A DNA stretch of 64,000 nt, from NCBI GenBank assembly GCA_964523395.1, contig CAZFXS010000001.1, positions 124,001-188,000 of the forward strand. Reading direction: 5' to 3'. Both the position numbers and the translations under genes were made by a program. Within the stretch, counting starts at the first letter, position 1. Every line of letters begins with the position of its first letter. The DNA comes from JANYJZ01 sp964523395. GTDB taxonomy: Bacteria; Bacteroidota; Ignavibacteria; UBA10030; SZUA-254. The notes beneath the pieces were generated by a model, which was not told the origin of the DNA, did no database searches, and saw only the letters and a program-made list of their open reading frames with translations. Below, piece after piece: positions 51,322-59,183 of this stretch.

Positions 51322-52731
51322 ATGACATTCTCACGACGAGTCGTAACACTTCTGCCTGTACTGCTCGTTGCTGCTGTCATCATCATTCTTTTCCCAACAC
51401 CTGTTCTTTCTCAGGATTTATCATCCGGCGCGGAAGTACATTCCGAAACCACGCATCATGACCCGGTTGTACCCGTTCTCATTGCGTTAAGCATTATCCT
51501 CCTTGCGGCAAAAGTGGGAGGTGCGTTATTTGAGAAATTCAAACAGCCTTCGGTTCTTGGTGAATTGATCATCGGGGTAATTCTCGGTAATATAGTTTTA
51601 CTGAATTCTTCATGGACGTTCTTTGAACCACTGAGAGTTGAACCGATTACCGCTCAGTGGGCGGTGTTCGTTGATTACTTTGCGCGTATTGGCGTTATCC
51701 TGCTTCTGTTTGAAGTTGGGTTGGAATCGACTGTAAGTGAGATGAGAAAAGTCGGGTGGGCATCCACGCTTGTTGCGACTGTGGGTGTTATTGCACCGTT
51801 TATCCTTGGATACGGTGTGAGCAGTATATTCATAAAGGAAGTGCCGAAGTCTATCCTTGAGATGTCTCCGCGGTTCGATATTAATAATATTCACATGTTT
51901 ATCGGAGCAATTCTCTGCGCGACAAGCGTGGGGATAACTGCTCGCGTATTTCGTGACCTCGGTAAAACTCATATCCCCGAAGCCAAAATCGTACTTGGCG
52001 CCGCAGTTATTGATGACGTGATGGGATTGATTATTCTTGCCGTTGTTTCGGGAATCGTTGTCGCGGCGGAGACGGGAGTGGAACTGAGTATCGGCTCACT
52101 TGCGGTGATCACGGGAACGGCGCTTGGTTTTCTGGTCGGTGCGATCGGCATCGGCACATTCCTCGTCCCAAAAATCATGTCGCTGATGGCTCGGCTTCGT
52201 ACCCATGGCGTTATGATTATCGCTGCAACAGTATTCTGTTTTGTCATATCTTACCTGGCAGGAATCTCCGGACTTGCACCGATTGTCGGCGCATTTGCTG
52301 CGGGTTTGATTCTTGAAAAAGTGCATTTCAAGGATTTTAATGAGAAACATGAACTAGAAGATTTGCTCTCTCCGGTGACTTCAATTTTTGTTCCGGTCTT
52401 CTTTGTGATGATGGGAATTCAGGTTCGCCTTGAAACATTCCTGCATGTTGAAGTGCTCGGTATTGCGCTGGCCCTTACTCTTGCCGCTATTGTCGGTAAA
52501 CAGGTGTGCGGACTTGTTGTCAGCAAAGGCTATGACCGCTTGACGATCGGACTGGGAATGATTCCCCGCGGTGAAGTCGGACTCATTTTTGCGGGCATCG
52601 GTAAAAGCCTGAAAGTAGTCGATGACGCAATTTTCTCTGCTGTTGTTATTATGGTAGTTCTTACAACGCTCCTAACGCCTCCTCTGTTAAAATTTTCTCT
52701 CCAGCGCCACGATAAAAATCACACGAAGTAG
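51322..52731 (+). CDS. CPA2-family cation/proton antiporter (KefB-like)
   Basis: A 469-residue Na+/H+ or K+/H+ exchanger with about 12 helices, seven bases after nuoM. KQPSVLGELIIGVILGNIVL opens the exchanger domain, and the ion-binding segment LGAAVIDDVMGLIILAVVSG has the double Asp of electrogenic exchangers. EVGLIFAGIGKSLKV lies near the C-terminus. There is no TrkA-N domain. An N-terminal extension (about 1-50) holds a hydrophobic helix and a His-rich stretch. It is in the complex I operon, perhaps linking sodium or pH balance to respiration (inference). Confidence 0.88.
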   Translation: MTFSRRVVTLLPVLLVAAVIIILFPTPVLSQDLSSGAEVHSETTHHDPVVPVLIALSIILLAAKVGGALFEKFKQPSVLGELIIGVILGNIVLLNSSWTFFEPLRVEPITAQWAVFVDYFARIGVILLLFEVGLESTVSEMRKVGWASTLVATVGVIAPFILGYGVSSIFIKEVPKSILEMSPRFDINNIHMFIGAILCATSVGITARVFRDLGKTHIPEAKIVLGAAVIDDVMGLIILAVVSGIVVAAETGVELSIGSLAVITGTALGFLVGAIGIGTFLVPKIMSLMARLRTHGVMIIAATVFCFVISYLAGISGLAPIVGAFAAGLILEKVHFKDFNEKHELEDLLSPVTSIFVPVFFVMMGIQVRLETFLHVEVLGIALALTLAAIVGKQVCGLVVSKGYDRLTIGLGMIPRGEVGLIFAGIGKSLKVVDDAIFSAVVIMVVLTTLLTPPLLKFSLQRHDKNHTK

Positions 52732-52902
52732 CAGAGAAAAGATTTCGATTGATTCTGTTATATTCTCACCTGTACCGGTTCATTTCCCAAAAATGGCGTG
52801 CGAATAAGGGTATTTTACGGAATTCGTATTTCAGTGTTCAATTCCTTGCCATTAAACTAATCCAAAGTTTTATTATCTAATGTACAGCAGATCAGAAGCC
52901 AG

Positions 52903-53454
52903 ATGAAAGAGAAAACCGATCTTGAGCTTGTAGGGCTCGTTCGGCAGAAGAATACGGCGGCATTTAATGAACTTGTCTTGCGGTACCAGGAAAAGTTATA
53001 CTGGGTCGCCCGGAGAGTCGTGGGCTCTCATGAAGAGGCTGATGATGTTGTGCAGGATGTTTTTATCCGGGTGTATGAGGGAATAGGAAAATTCAGAGAG
53101 GAGTCGAACTTTTACACGTGGCTCTACCGGATTGCAATGAATATGTCACTGAATGCGCTTCAAAAGAAAAGGATCCGGACATTTGTACAGTTTGATGAAA
53201 TTATGGACCAGTTATTTCATAGCGACGACAATACCGATAAGTCGTTGCTCCGGAAAGAGTATCAGACATTACTCGACCGTTCCATCGACCGGCTTCCGGC
53301 GAAACAGAAAGCGGTTTTCATTATGAGATACTACGACGAACTTTCATATCAGGAGATGGCGAAAATTTTACATAAGTCGGAAGGCGGACTGAAGGCCAAT
53401 TATTTCCATGCTCTTAAAAAGATTCAAAAGTATATGCAGGAGGAAATGAAATGA
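52903..53454 (+). CDS. ECF-type RNA polymerase sigma factor
   Basis: A 183-residue sigma-70 family, extracytoplasmic-function regulator. Region 2 (about 20-92) has LVLRYQEKLYWVARRVVGSH, ADDVVQDVFIRVYEG and the NFYTWLYRIAMNMSLNALQKK core; region 4 (about 125-178) ends with LSYQEMAKILHKSEGGLKANYFHALKKIQ. It starts the operon and overlaps the anti-sigma gene by 4 bases (ATGA), the usual way such pairs are kept in balance. RpoE-like. Confidence 0.93.
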   Translation: MKEKTDLELVGLVRQKNTAAFNELVLRYQEKLYWVARRVVGSHEEADDVVQDVFIRVYEGIGKFREESNFYTWLYRIAMNMSLNALQKKRIRTFVQFDEIMDQLFHSDDNTDKSLLRKEYQTLLDRSIDRLPAKQKAVFIMRYYDELSYQEMAKILHKSEGGLKANYFHALKKIQKYMQEEMK

Positions 53455-54068
53455 CTTCTTGCAGACAAGTTCTTCCTCTGCTGCCGGAATATCTTGATAA
53501 AACATTGAGCCAAGCTGAACAAACGGAAATCAAGGCTCATCTGGATTCATGCGCGCATTGTTCGGACGAATTGGCGCGCTTCTCAAATCTTATGACATTG
53601 CTTAATGCGGAAAAAGCTATTACTTCACCTGCGCCATCGTATTGGTCAACGGTTTTGCCGAGAATTCACTCACGCATTGATCGCTCCGCCATCTTCTCAA
53701 ATGTGCAATGGATTGAGCATGTCGTGTCCCCGGTCGGCGCCGCGCTTCTGATTGTGATGATTGCTCTGCAACTTATTCCACGCGGTAACGAAATCATGCA
53801 GGATAATTTTCAAAACGAATTAAGCGTTATAGAAACAGAACAGCTGGAAACATTGAATGACGAGCACGAAAATGCTTCGTTAATCCAACTGCTGTCGTAT
53901 AGCAATGATGAAATCGACGCCAAATCGTCGTTACAAATAATTCTGGACGAGGAGCCGACGGATGTTGTGTACGCCTATATGGGCTCTGATGAGATCCTGA
54001 ACAGTTTTAACGAAGATGAACTTGCTTCACTTGTGGATATTATGAATACAAAAGAACCGGCTAATTAA
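53451..54068 (+). CDS. Anti-sigma factor with zinc-binding N-terminal domain
   Basis: A 205-residue membrane protein that holds the cognate ECF sigma factor inactive. The N-terminal zinc anti-sigma (ZAS) motif is H30, C34, C37 in AHLDSCAHC, with C4 nearby. One membrane helix follows at about residues 91-107 (VVSPVGAALLIVMIALQLI). The periplasmic C-terminal part is acidic and unlike any domain I know. Released by a signal (redox, metal or envelope stress) that I cannot tell. Confidence 0.88.
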   Translation: MTSCRQVLPLLPEYLDKTLSQAEQTEIKAHLDSCAHCSDELARFSNLMTLLNAEKAITSPAPSYWSTVLPRIHSRIDRSAIFSNVQWIEHVVSPVGAALLIVMIALQLIPRGNEIMQDNFQNELSVIETEQLETLNDEHENASLIQLLSYSNDEIDAKSSLQIILDEEPTDVVYAYMGSDEILNSFNEDELASLVDIMNTKEPAN

Positions 54069-54089
54069 ATAACAGAAAGGAATGCAATT

Positions 54090-54590
54090 ATGAAGTACCG
54101 TAATGTGGTGATCATGTGTGTCGGGATGATACTCATGATGAATATTGCCGTGTCACAGCCGATGCGTAAACCGCGCGGCGATATGCGTGAACGCCCGGAA
54201 CGTCTGGAGAAATTCAGGAAAATGCGGTTGATTGAAGTATTAAAACTTAATGAAGAAGAATCTATCCGTTTTTTTGCGAAACAGAACGCCCATGAAGATA
54301 GGGTACGCGAGATGATGGATAAACGCAACGATGCATTAGACGATGTTGAGAAAATGACAAAAGATAAAAACAGCGGCGCGGGTCTTCAAAAGCGCATCGA
54401 CCAACTGCTCGATATCGACCAGCAGATATTTGCCGAGCGGCAGAAATTCCAGAAAGAAATGCGGCAATTTCTTACACCTGATCAATTTGCGAGGTTCATG
54501 CTCTTCCAGCGGAACTTCGGCAACCAGGTGCGTGATGCACTTGGCGAGATGTCGAAGGAACGGAAACAGCGGTTCCGCGAGAGAGACTAA
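54090..54590 (+). CDS. Spy/CpxP-like periplasmic protein
   Basis: A 166-residue exported protein, mostly helix, with a signal peptide (about 1-22, ending AVSQP) and an Arg/Met/Lys-rich body. Patterns RKMRLIEVLKLNEEESIRFF and QFLTPDQFARFMLFQRNFG resemble the LTxxQ-type repeats of the Spy/CpxP/heavy-metal resistance group, which hold unfolded proteins or metals in the periplasm. It follows the sigma/anti-sigma pair by 21 bases, so it may be part of the response. A terminator follows. Confidence 0.72.
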   Translation: MKYRNVVIMCVGMILMMNIAVSQPMRKPRGDMRERPERLEKFRKMRLIEVLKLNEEESIRFFAKQNAHEDRVREMMDKRNDALDDVEKMTKDKNSGAGLQKRIDQLLDIDQQIFAERQKFQKEMRQFLTPDQFARFMLFQRNFGNQVRDALGEMSKERKQRFRERD

Positions 54591-54611
54591 TGTGATAACA
54601 GTATTGCTATT

Positions 54612-54648
54612 AGAAGCCTCTTCAGATAAATGAAGAGGCTTTTTCATT
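54612..54648 (+). terminator. Intrinsic terminator after the Spy-like gene
   Basis: AGCCTCTTCA and TGAAGAGGCT pair as a 10-base stem around a 5-6 base loop, followed by TTTTT. It ends the sigma operon before the cysteine desulfurase gene. Confidence 0.88.
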
Positions 54649-54676
54649 TGGTGTTCTGGAAAATTCCTCATATATT
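54648..54676 (+). promoter_or_regulatory. Candidate promoter of the cysteine desulfurase gene, abutting the ATG
   Basis: TTGGTG (54648-54653), 17-base spacer, TATATT (54671-54676). The expected start (about 54682-54683) coincides with the ATG at 54683, so the message would be leaderless. Confidence 0.5.
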
Positions 54677-54682
54677 TTTATC

Positions 54683-55840
54683 ATGAAAAAAGTCTACCTC
54701 GATTATACCGCAACAACACCGCTTGATCCCCAGGTTTTTGAGGCAATGCGCCCCTATTTCCTTGAGAAATTCGGGAACGCTTCCTCGATCCATCATTACG
54801 GACAGGAAGCCAAAGCCGCATTAGATGCTAGCCGCGATGTTGTTGCAAAAATGATCGGATCATCTGCCGGCGAGCTGTTCTTTGTCAGTAGTGGCACAGA
54901 AGCAGATAATTTTGCTCTTAAAGGCGTTGCCTCCAAAATGAAATCGGCCGGAAAGTCGCATATCATTACCACGTCTGTTGAACACCATGCGGTGCTTGAG
55001 AGTTGTGCCTACCTCCAAGAGAACGGCTTTACGGTAACGTATACTGGTGTCGATAGCACGGGCATGATTCATCCTGAAACAATTCAAAAAGCACTCAGGC
55101 CAGAGACAGGACTTGTTTCCGTAATCCATGGAAACAATGAGGTCGGCACAATCAATCCTATATCAGAGATTGCAGATATTGTCCATAGCCATGGCGCGGT
55201 GTTGCATACTGATGCGGTGCAAACGTTTGGGAAAATTCCTCTCAACGCGCAAACGCTTAAAACCGATTTACTCTCTGTCTCCGCGCATAAGGTTTATGGC
55301 CCGAAGGGAATCGGCGCTCTGTTTATCAGGAAGGGTGTAATGATCGATAGGTTTCATCATGGCGGCGGACAGGAACGGGGAAGAAGGGCAGGAACCGAGA
55401 GTGTCCCGTTGGCTGTCGGCTTTTCCACAGCGGCTTCAATTAGCCGTGACTTAATGGAAGTTGAGCACCGGCGAATGTCGGAACTCAAAGAATGGTTACG
55501 AAAAACGCTTGCAGACCGGTTCCCATTCAGCCTGTTCAATGGTCATCCATCTGAAGCTTTGCCGAATATTTTGAATGCTTCTTTTGATTCTTCAAAAATA
55601 GCAATTGATGGAGAAGCATTATTGTTTAACTTGGATCTTGCAGGCATTGCGTTAACCAGCGGTTCTGCTTGCACATCAGGAAATCTTGAGCCTTCTCATG
55701 TTCTCCTCGCTATGGGGCGGGATATGCGAACAGCAAAGGCTACGCTGAGATTCTCGATGGGCAGGCAGACTACAAAAGATGACCTTGAATATACTCTTGA
55801 AAAATTGACAGAAATTATAGGAAGGATAGGAAGGATTTAA
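54683..55840 (+). CDS. Cysteine desulfurase (NifS/IscS family)
   Basis: PLP enzyme that takes sulfur from cysteine for iron-sulfur clusters and thio-modifications. 385 residues. The PLP lysine is K203 in SVSAHKVYGPKG, and the catalytic cysteine is C330 in TSGSACTSGNLEP. LDYTATTPLDP opens the protein, and HGNNEVGTINPI and HTDAVQTFGK are further family motifs. No IscU or other partner gene is nearby. Probably from its own promoter. Confidence 0.93.
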   Translation: MKKVYLDYTATTPLDPQVFEAMRPYFLEKFGNASSIHHYGQEAKAALDASRDVVAKMIGSSAGELFFVSSGTEADNFALKGVASKMKSAGKSHIITTSVEHHAVLESCAYLQENGFTVTYTGVDSTGMIHPETIQKALRPETGLVSVIHGNNEVGTINPISEIADIVHSHGAVLHTDAVQTFGKIPLNAQTLKTDLLSVSAHKVYGPKGIGALFIRKGVMIDRFHHGGGQERGRRAGTESVPLAVGFSTAASISRDLMEVEHRRMSELKEWLRKTLADRFPFSLFNGHPSEALPNILNASFDSSKIAIDGEALLFNLDLAGIALTSGSACTSGNLEPSHVLLAMGRDMRTAKATLRFSMGRQTTKDDLEYTLEKLTEIIGRIGRI

Positions 55841-55879
55841 CTGTGGTTCAAGTCTGACCATTAATAATATTTACAGGTC

Positions 55880-56060
55880 GCCCCGATGGGGCTTTGTTTC
55901 TTCTTTGTCTTTCCATATTCTATTAACAGGTCATCCCTACGGGATTGTGATAATTTTTTTTATTTCGATTTTTATCAGAAGAAACCAAATAGGTTCGCTC
56001 CGTAGGAGCGTACTATTGATAACAAGATCATAAAGGCAACACCGAAGCTCCGTCAGGAGC
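55880..56060. repeat. Cluster of four small hairpins (dispersed palindrome family)
   Basis: In the 256-base gap between convergent genes: GCCCC-GAT-GGGGC (55880-55892), ATCCC-TAC-GGGAT (55933-55945), CGCTCC-GTA-GGAGCG (55996-56010), GCTCC-GTCA-GGAGC (56047-56060). The first three are preceded by AGGT, with stems that differ but keep pairing. Spacing is about 50-65 bases. The GCTCC...GGAGC type is common as an intergenic palindrome in environmental genomes. No T run is attached, so they are not ordinary terminators. Confidence 0.68.
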
Positions 56061-56096
56061 GGCCTGAATATTCCCTCTGTTGCATTAAGATGGGTA

Positions 56097-57041
56097 TTAT
56101 CTTTTTTTCCGGGATTGTTCCCATGCCCGCAGAGCAAGCCCATACCGCAATCCCCGCTCGCTCGTAATTACCCGCTCAATGCCATACAACGACATAAATT
56201 CATGCAGGATCAATACTCCTGCGGTTAGAATATCAGCGCGGCCTGTGGTTACCTGTGAGAGTGATAAAATTTCGGCTATCGTCATTGTTGACAACTTTGA
56301 AAGCCAGTAGGAAACGCGTGCGTATAACAGTGGATAAGCGCGGACTTTTTCCATTACAAACTGTGAAAGGTTCTGGTCAAGACAAGCAAGAGTTGTGACC
56401 GTCCCGGCAGTTCCGACAATAGTGAAATTATTAAACCCCGGATTGCGGACCGCCGCAAACTCTTCCCGGAGAAACTCCCGCGCGCTCTGAATCTCGGATG
56501 AAAGCGGCGGCGCATGCTTGAAAAATCGCTCCGTTAAACGGACTGAACCGACTTGTAACGAATGACGGATTAATTCGGAATGTCCATTGGATTTCCCCGG
56601 CGTAAGATAAGAAATCTCAGCGCTTCCACCGCCAATGTCGAGAACAACCGGATGTAGTACGTCTGGCGACAAACCACTTACAGCCCCCTTGTACGTCAGT
56701 TTTGCCTCCTCTTCGCCGGAAAGAATGTCGACATCAATGTCTGTCTTGCCTTTAAGAAAGCGCACAAACTCTTCTCCATTGATGGCATCCCGCACCGCGC
56801 TCGTCGCGCATGCTGAAATAATCTCGACATTTTCCCTGATGGAAAGCGATTTATACTCGGTGAGAATTTCTTCAATTTTGTGAAAGGCAGAATCATTGAT
56901 ACGTTGGCGGGAATCGACGTCCTTTCCCAGCCGTGGAAGCCGTTGTTCTTCAACAAGTGGCGTTATCAAACCTTTATCATCAATGTCACAAATCAGGAGA
57001 AGGGCGGTGTTCGTCCCCAGGTCAATGGAAGAAACCTTCAT
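56097..57041 (-). CDS. Exopolyphosphatase / guanosine-pentaphosphate phosphohydrolase (Ppx/GppA)
   Basis: Hydrolyses polyphosphate or the alarmone pppGpp. 314 residues, the short form with the actin-like core only: SSIDLGTNTALLLI opens the first nucleotide-binding domain, VVLDIGGGSAEISYL is the phosphate-2 motif, and TIVGTAGTVTTLACL closes the core. No C-terminal HD domain. Its start overlaps the prmA stop (ATGA), so it is the last gene of the M28-prmA-ppx run. Which of the two substrates it uses is unknown. Confidence 0.9.
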   Translation of the reverse strand: MKVSSIDLGTNTALLLICDIDDKGLITPLVEEQRLPRLGKDVDSRQRINDSAFHKIEEILTEYKSLSIRENVEIISACATSAVRDAINGEEFVRFLKGKTDIDVDILSGEEEAKLTYKGAVSGLSPDVLHPVVLDIGGGSAEISYLTPGKSNGHSELIRHSLQVGSVRLTERFFKHAPPLSSEIQSAREFLREEFAAVRNPGFNNFTIVGTAGTVTTLACLDQNLSQFVMEKVRAYPLLYARVSYWLSKLSTMTIAEILSLSQVTTGRADILTAGVLILHEFMSLYGIERVITSERGLRYGLALRAWEQSRKKR

Positions 57042-57892
57042 GCAGATTTTTCAGCAGCGATTGCAACCCATTCATTCTCATAGACTTGGTCGAGTATGTT
57101 AAATTTGTTTTTCCGTAATCCGTCGACCATTGCATGTTCATCGTGCTTGAGCAGGCCCGAGAATAACGCTTTCCCTTTTGGTGACAACACTCTGGAAAAC
57201 TCCGGTAGCATTTCCAGATTCGTATTGAGTATGATATTAGCGGTGAGTAAGGTAAATGATTGGTCCGGGAATGTAGTTGTAGATTTATCTGAAATAACAA
57301 TTCTTCCGGTTAAATTGTTAGCCGCAATATTCTCAATTGAATTGTCGATTGACCATTCATCAATGTCTATACCGGTTGCGCGTTCAGCGCCAAGCTTTAT
57401 CCCCGCGATGGCGAGAATTCCTGTACCTGTCCCCACATCGAGTATTCTGTCGTGGGGAGTAACGTATTTCTCGAGCAATTGAAGCGTGAGCCGCGTCGTT
57501 TCATGATACCCTGTGCCAAACGACATTTTTGGATCGATTTGAATAATGATGCGGTTGTTGCTTTCTTGATACTTCGCCCAGGAGGGTGTAATGACGAGCC
57601 TGTCACCAACTTCAAGTGGTTGAATGGTCTTTTCCCATTCGGCGTTCCAATTCTGATCTTCAATTTCCCTCATTGTTATTTCAGCGTTAACAGAAATAGT
57701 TCGCAGGAGTTTTGAAAGATCAGCGGTCAGCTTTGCATGTTTATCACTATTCCAGAGTTGTTTCTGCAGATAACAAATCAGATGAGTATCGGTTTCCTCA
57801 AATCCTTCGCACCCGAGTTCCATCATTGTCGGGAAGAGAAGCTCCCGCTGCTGTTGCGTCGCGGAAATCGAGATCTCGAGGTATGTTTTCAT
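57038..57892 (-). CDS. prmA: Ribosomal protein L11 methyltransferase
   Basis: SAM-dependent enzyme that methylates ribosomal protein L11. 284 residues: an N-terminal substrate-binding domain (about 1-100), then a Rossmann methyltransferase core with motif I ILDVGTGTGILAIAGIKLGA, the FGTGYHETTRLTLQLLEKY stretch before it, and ANIILNTNLEML (motif IV). These match PrmA rather than other methyltransferases. Overlaps both neighbours by 4 bases, so the three genes are translated together. Confidence 0.9.
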   Translation of the reverse strand: MKTYLEISISATQQQRELLFPTMMELGCEGFEETDTHLICYLQKQLWNSDKHAKLTADLSKLLRTISVNAEITMREIEDQNWNAEWEKTIQPLEVGDRLVITPSWAKYQESNNRIIIQIDPKMSFGTGYHETTRLTLQLLEKYVTPHDRILDVGTGTGILAIAGIKLGAERATGIDIDEWSIDNSIENIAANNLTGRIVISDKSTTTFPDQSFTLLTANIILNTNLEMLPEFSRVLSPKGKALFSGLLKHDEHAMVDGLRKNKFNILDQVYENEWVAIAAEKSA

Positions 57893-58857
57893 TTAAGGTT
57901 GGGATCATAAATGACTGCCATCAGCACTTTGCCGACCGCTTCCAGGCTTTCCGGACTGCACTTGTCTGGCGTGTCCCGATGTGTATGCCAGTACTGGTTT
58001 GATGTATCAGGGTAATCAAAATCGATAAGGTCGATAGTTTTAATTCCCACATTGTTTAAAGGGAGATGGTCGTCGGTAACATATCCCTGGAGTTTATCGC
58101 TGAATTGATGTACTCCTAATTCCTTTGCCTTTCCCCAGACCATATCTATGACATCCGGTGCGAATGTCAATGAATACCGTTCCTTCATGATTTCAAGCTC
58201 TTTGTCGCCGATCATATCAATCAAGATTCCAAACATTGGTGAAAATCCCGGGGGGAGGTTCTTTGCGAAATATCTTGCCCCGTGAAGGTATCCGTTTTTG
58301 TCTCCTTCTTTCCCATAATCTTCGCCATCGGTGAGAAGGATATCGACGCCAACGGAAGGCTGCGATGATTTAAGACACCGCGCGATTTCCAATAAAACAG
58401 CTACTCCGCTTGCTCCGTCATTGGCACCGAGAATCGGTTTGTCGGAATGTTTATGGTCCGGTTCCTGATCAGCCCATGGCCTGGTGTCCCAGTGTGCAAC
58501 CAGTAGCACACGGGATGTTGATCGTAAATTGAAGGAGGCAATAATATTGTTGAGCTTAAAAGTTTCTTTTTCGTATCCCTGAATGGTAAATGGCTGAAGG
58601 TTAACCGCTTCAGCGTATTTCTGCAGTTCAGAGTAAAGGTAATTCTGACAGTTCCTGTGTCCTGCGGAACCGGGATTCCTCGGGCCAAAATTAGTCTGTG
58701 CCGTTAAGTACTGAAATGCATTGTTGCCGTTGAACGCGGGAATCAGAGGTGCAGGTATCTGTTTTTCTGCCGCAGGTTCGGCGGTTTTTTTAGGAGAATC
58801 CTGCGCGCAACCGGTAAGGCAGAGGGCTGTCAGAAGGAGAGCGTAAATAATATTCAT
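57889..58857 (-). CDS. M28-family lipoprotein, glutaminyl-cyclase/aminopeptidase-like
   Basis: A 322-residue zinc-dependent protein. Lipobox LTGC (C17) makes it a lipoprotein, start at 58857 (ATG), where a longer reading adds an untypical 20-residue head. The M28 metal ligands can be seen: H and D in VAHWDTRPW and GANDGASGVAV, E in LTDGEDYG, and the final H in YWHTHRDTP. The HWDTRPWAD and LHGARYFAKN segments resemble glutaminyl-peptide cyclotransferases. First gene of the three-gene operon; RBS not evident. Confidence 0.85.
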   Translation of the reverse strand: MNIIYALLLTALCLTGCAQDSPKKTAEPAAEKQIPAPLIPAFNGNNAFQYLTAQTNFGPRNPGSAGHRNCQNYLYSELQKYAEAVNLQPFTIQGYEKETFKLNNIIASFNLRSTSRVLLVAHWDTRPWADQEPDHKHSDKPILGANDGASGVAVLLEIARCLKSSQPSVGVDILLTDGEDYGKEGDKNGYLHGARYFAKNLPPGFSPMFGILIDMIGDKELEIMKERYSLTFAPDVIDMVWGKAKELGVHQFSDKLQGYVTDDHLPLNNVGIKTIDLIDFDYPDTSNQYWHTHRDTPDKCSPESLEAVGKVLMAVIYDPNLK

Positions 58858-58885
58858 TGGATGGTTTATAATGTATGGGTTGAAA

Positions 58886-58914
58886 AATCTAAGAAAAAGT
58901 AAGCAGATTCGCAA
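58886..58914 (-). promoter_or_regulatory. Candidate promoter of the M28-prmA-ppx operon
   Basis: Minus strand TTGCGA (58914-58909), 17-base spacer, TAGATT (58891-58886). Transcription would begin near 58879, 22 bases before the ATG at 58857. Confidence 0.5.
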
Positions 58915-58954
58915 CAACAGCCCGCAACCGGTAGGGTATCATTTTCAATTTATT

Positions 58955-59056
58955 ACCCCATCCCGACCCCGACAGCGTCGGAGCCACCCCTCCCCAGATT
59001 TGCAGTTATGAATCTGGGGAGGCCTGCCCGCCGGTCAGGCGGGGGATTGGGGTGGG
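58955..59056. repeat. Nested inverted repeat in the divergent gap
   Basis: The 326-base gap between the M28 gene and the DUF4097 gene holds no gene. It contains CCTCCCCAGATT (58989-59000) and AATCTGGGGAGG (59011-59022), a 12-base stem with a 10-base loop, followed by CCCGCC/GGCGGG (59027-59043). CCACCCC (58984-58990) pairs with the GGGTGGGG around 59050, so the whole may fold as a longer structure. GACCCCGACAGCGTCGG nearby is another short palindrome. It looks like a mobile or repeated intergenic element. Confidence 0.62.
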
Positions 59057-59183
59057 GTCAGCCTATGGGAGTGATATACCTCTGTTGGTTTTAATATAAA
59101 CTAATACACTACCCCGCAACCTTTCTTTTCCTCTTACGTCTAAGGGTAAGGAGTTCTGACATAATCTTTTACATGGAGTTGCT

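Noticed and set aside
55880..56060. Repeated hairpins as a CRISPR array
   Set aside because: Repeats are not identical, spacing is irregular, and no cas genes are present.
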